Virus record (IMG/VR): IMGVR_UViG_3300023198_001213
Location: 1 to 22,513 of that record
Strand: one strand, 5' to 3'
Origin: a virus
Length of the DNA: 22,513 nt
In this document: positions 21,597-22,513 of the stretch, one piece after another
Layout of the letters: each line of letters starts with the position of its first letter
Numbering within the stretch: position 1 is the first letter of the stretch
The notes under the pieces: generated by a model
The model's database searches: none
Told to the model about the DNA's origin: nothing
Seen by the model: only the letters and a program-made list of their open reading frames with translations
Program-made: the position numbers and the translations under genes

Positions 21597-22220
21597 ATGG
21601 CGACTACGAATGCGAGCCGAACCTACGCGACTAGCGAGTTCACGGGAGCCGGTGGTGACCCGAACGTTGAGATCTTTGCGGCCGAGGTTGGTGAGCTTGC
21701 GCTCAGCGCCCAGCCGACCACGGTGTCGCGTGCTGGCACCAGCGTGAGCCTGACGTGGAACGGCCTGCCCACGGCTGCCGACTTGGCTCTCATCGACGCC
21801 GCGGTGGTCGCGCACACTGGCGGCGCGTTCGCGCCGGACCTGCAGAGCGCGGTGGTCGAGGCCGCGGGGACCAACGCGACAACGACGGAAGACGTACGCG
21901 TCACCCTGACCACTGGCAAGCTGCCGGCCGGGGCCTATCAGGTTGTCTGGTCGGCGGAGATTGCGGTGGATGCCGTGGTGGCGAACACCGGGTGCCAGCT
22001 CAACTTCTACATCCAGAAGAACGGCGGTGCTCGTGTCGAGCGTGGCCAGGGTGTCGTGTCTGCGCAACTGTTCGACACTCGCGCCGCGGTGGCCTACCTG
22101 GAGGGTGTCGAGGCTGGCGACAACTACACCTTCGAGCTGGGCTACAAGAAGGTCGGCGCGTCTGCCAACATCGCCAAGATTCAGAGCGCGCGTCTGTACC
22201 TGAAGCCGCTGGAGGCGTAA
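21597..22220 (+). CDS. beta-rich virion protein, probable adsorption component (207 aa)
   Basis: ATG at 21597 has AAGGAAG at good spacing. It starts MATTNASRTYATSEFTGAGG. Residues ~40-105 are rich in strands and Ala/Thr (TVSRAGTSVSLTWNGLPTAA, VVEAAGTNATTTEDVRVTL). The second half resembles a jelly-roll binding module with alternating strands (GAYQVVWSAEIAVDAVVANT, CQLNFYIQKNGGARVERGQG, DNYTFELGYKKVGASANIA). There are no membrane spans or catalytic residues. It is tightly spaced after the large fibre gene and may be an accessory fibre or glycan-binding subunit; no specific family is recognised. Confidence 0.65.
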   Translation: MATTNASRTYATSEFTGAGGDPNVEIFAAEVGELALSAQPTTVSRAGTSVSLTWNGLPTAADLALIDAAVVAHTGGAFAPDLQSAVVEAAGTNATTTEDVRVTLTTGKLPAGAYQVVWSAEIAVDAVVANTGCQLNFYIQKNGGARVERGQGVVSAQLFDTRAAVAYLEGVEAGDNYTFELGYKKVGASANIAKIQSARLYLKPLEA

Positions 22221-22229
22221 CGCGCAGCG

Positions 22230-22513
22230 ATGGCCATCAGCTTTATCGACAGCAACCAGTCTGTAGTCACAACGCTTACGGCTGACGTCGTGCTGACGAA
22301 GCCTACCGGGACTGCCTCCGGTGACGTGATTCTGGTGCTGCTCTGTTTGGAGGACGCGGACTCCTCGACCTGGGACACGGTCCCAACCGGGTTCCGCCGG
22401 GTGATCTGGCGGCAGAAGGTGGAGGCCACGAGTGCTCCAGCCGTCGCCGCTTTCCTGAAGATCGCAGGAGGCAGCGAGCCTTCCGACTACACGTTCAGCT
22501 ACTCGGAGGCCGA
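22230..22513 (+). CDS. tail/fibre-type beta-sandwich protein, 3' end outside window
   Basis: An open frame from ATG at 22230 runs to the window end (94 residues visible). It starts MAISFIDSNQSVVTTLTADV and contains KPTGTASGDVILVLL, TWDTVPTGFRRVIWRQKV, AVAAFLKIAGGSEPSDYTFS. The pattern 'kP.Gt..GDv.l..l' followed by 'w.tvP.Gf', 'aaflK.a' and 'ePs.YtF' is common in phage tail-spike and other virion beta-sandwich proteins. GGAGG lies 15 bases upstream, a little far. Length and ending are unknown. Confidence 0.7.
   Translation, partial: MAISFIDSNQSVVTTLTADVVLTKPTGTASGDVILVLLCLEDADSSTWDTVPTGFRRVIWRQKVEATSAPAVAAFLKIAGGSEPSDYTFSYSEA

Overview
This window is part of the genome of a GC-rich, tailed double-stranded DNA phage (or a prophage of one). 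The DNA is tightly packed with genes, stop and start codons often overlap (ATGA or GTGA), and the right arm carries a recognisable head-building series. The host cannot be named from the sequence. A lysozyme-like endolysin with an N-terminal export signal and many cysteines hints at a Gram-negative host. No integrase, repressor, tRNA, CRISPR array or insertion sequence was seen.

Layout. Two gene arms diverge from a short region at about 4687-4840, which holds a perfect 8-bp inverted repeat (operator candidate). The left arm (1-4686) is read entirely on the minus strand and holds 13 small genes. These include a signal-bearing lytic transglycosylase/lysozyme-fold endolysin (1528-2169), a membrane-anchored protein just before it, a single-span membrane protein overlapping its 3' end, and a 113-residue protein with three cysteine zinc-site candidates. 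The other left-arm genes are small and mostly helical, with no function I recognise.

The right arm (4841 to the window end) is read on the plus strand. Its order is large terminase, portal, a small unknown protein, a Mu gpF-like head morphogenesis protein, a small helical protein, a large fusion protein, a probable scaffold, the HK97-fold major capsid protein, two small probable head decoration proteins, a protein with a C-terminal SAP/HeH-like helical tail, and then a run of fibre or adsorption proteins made of shared modules. The large fusion protein joins a nucleotidyltransferase-like domain, a zinc ribbon and an XkdF-type capsid protease. The last gene runs off the window.

How it fits together. 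Terminase, portal, MuF-like protein, protease, scaffold and capsid form a complete procapsid assembly and DNA packaging set apart from a recognisable small terminase. The fibre genes follow the decoration genes directly: no tail tube, sheath, tape measure or head-tail connector is visible, so these lie elsewhere, are unrecognised, or the virion is short-tailed. The most interesting points are the nucleotidyltransferase-protease fusion, the single in-frame TAG separating it from the scaffold gene, and the shared fibre modules at 16448-21585.
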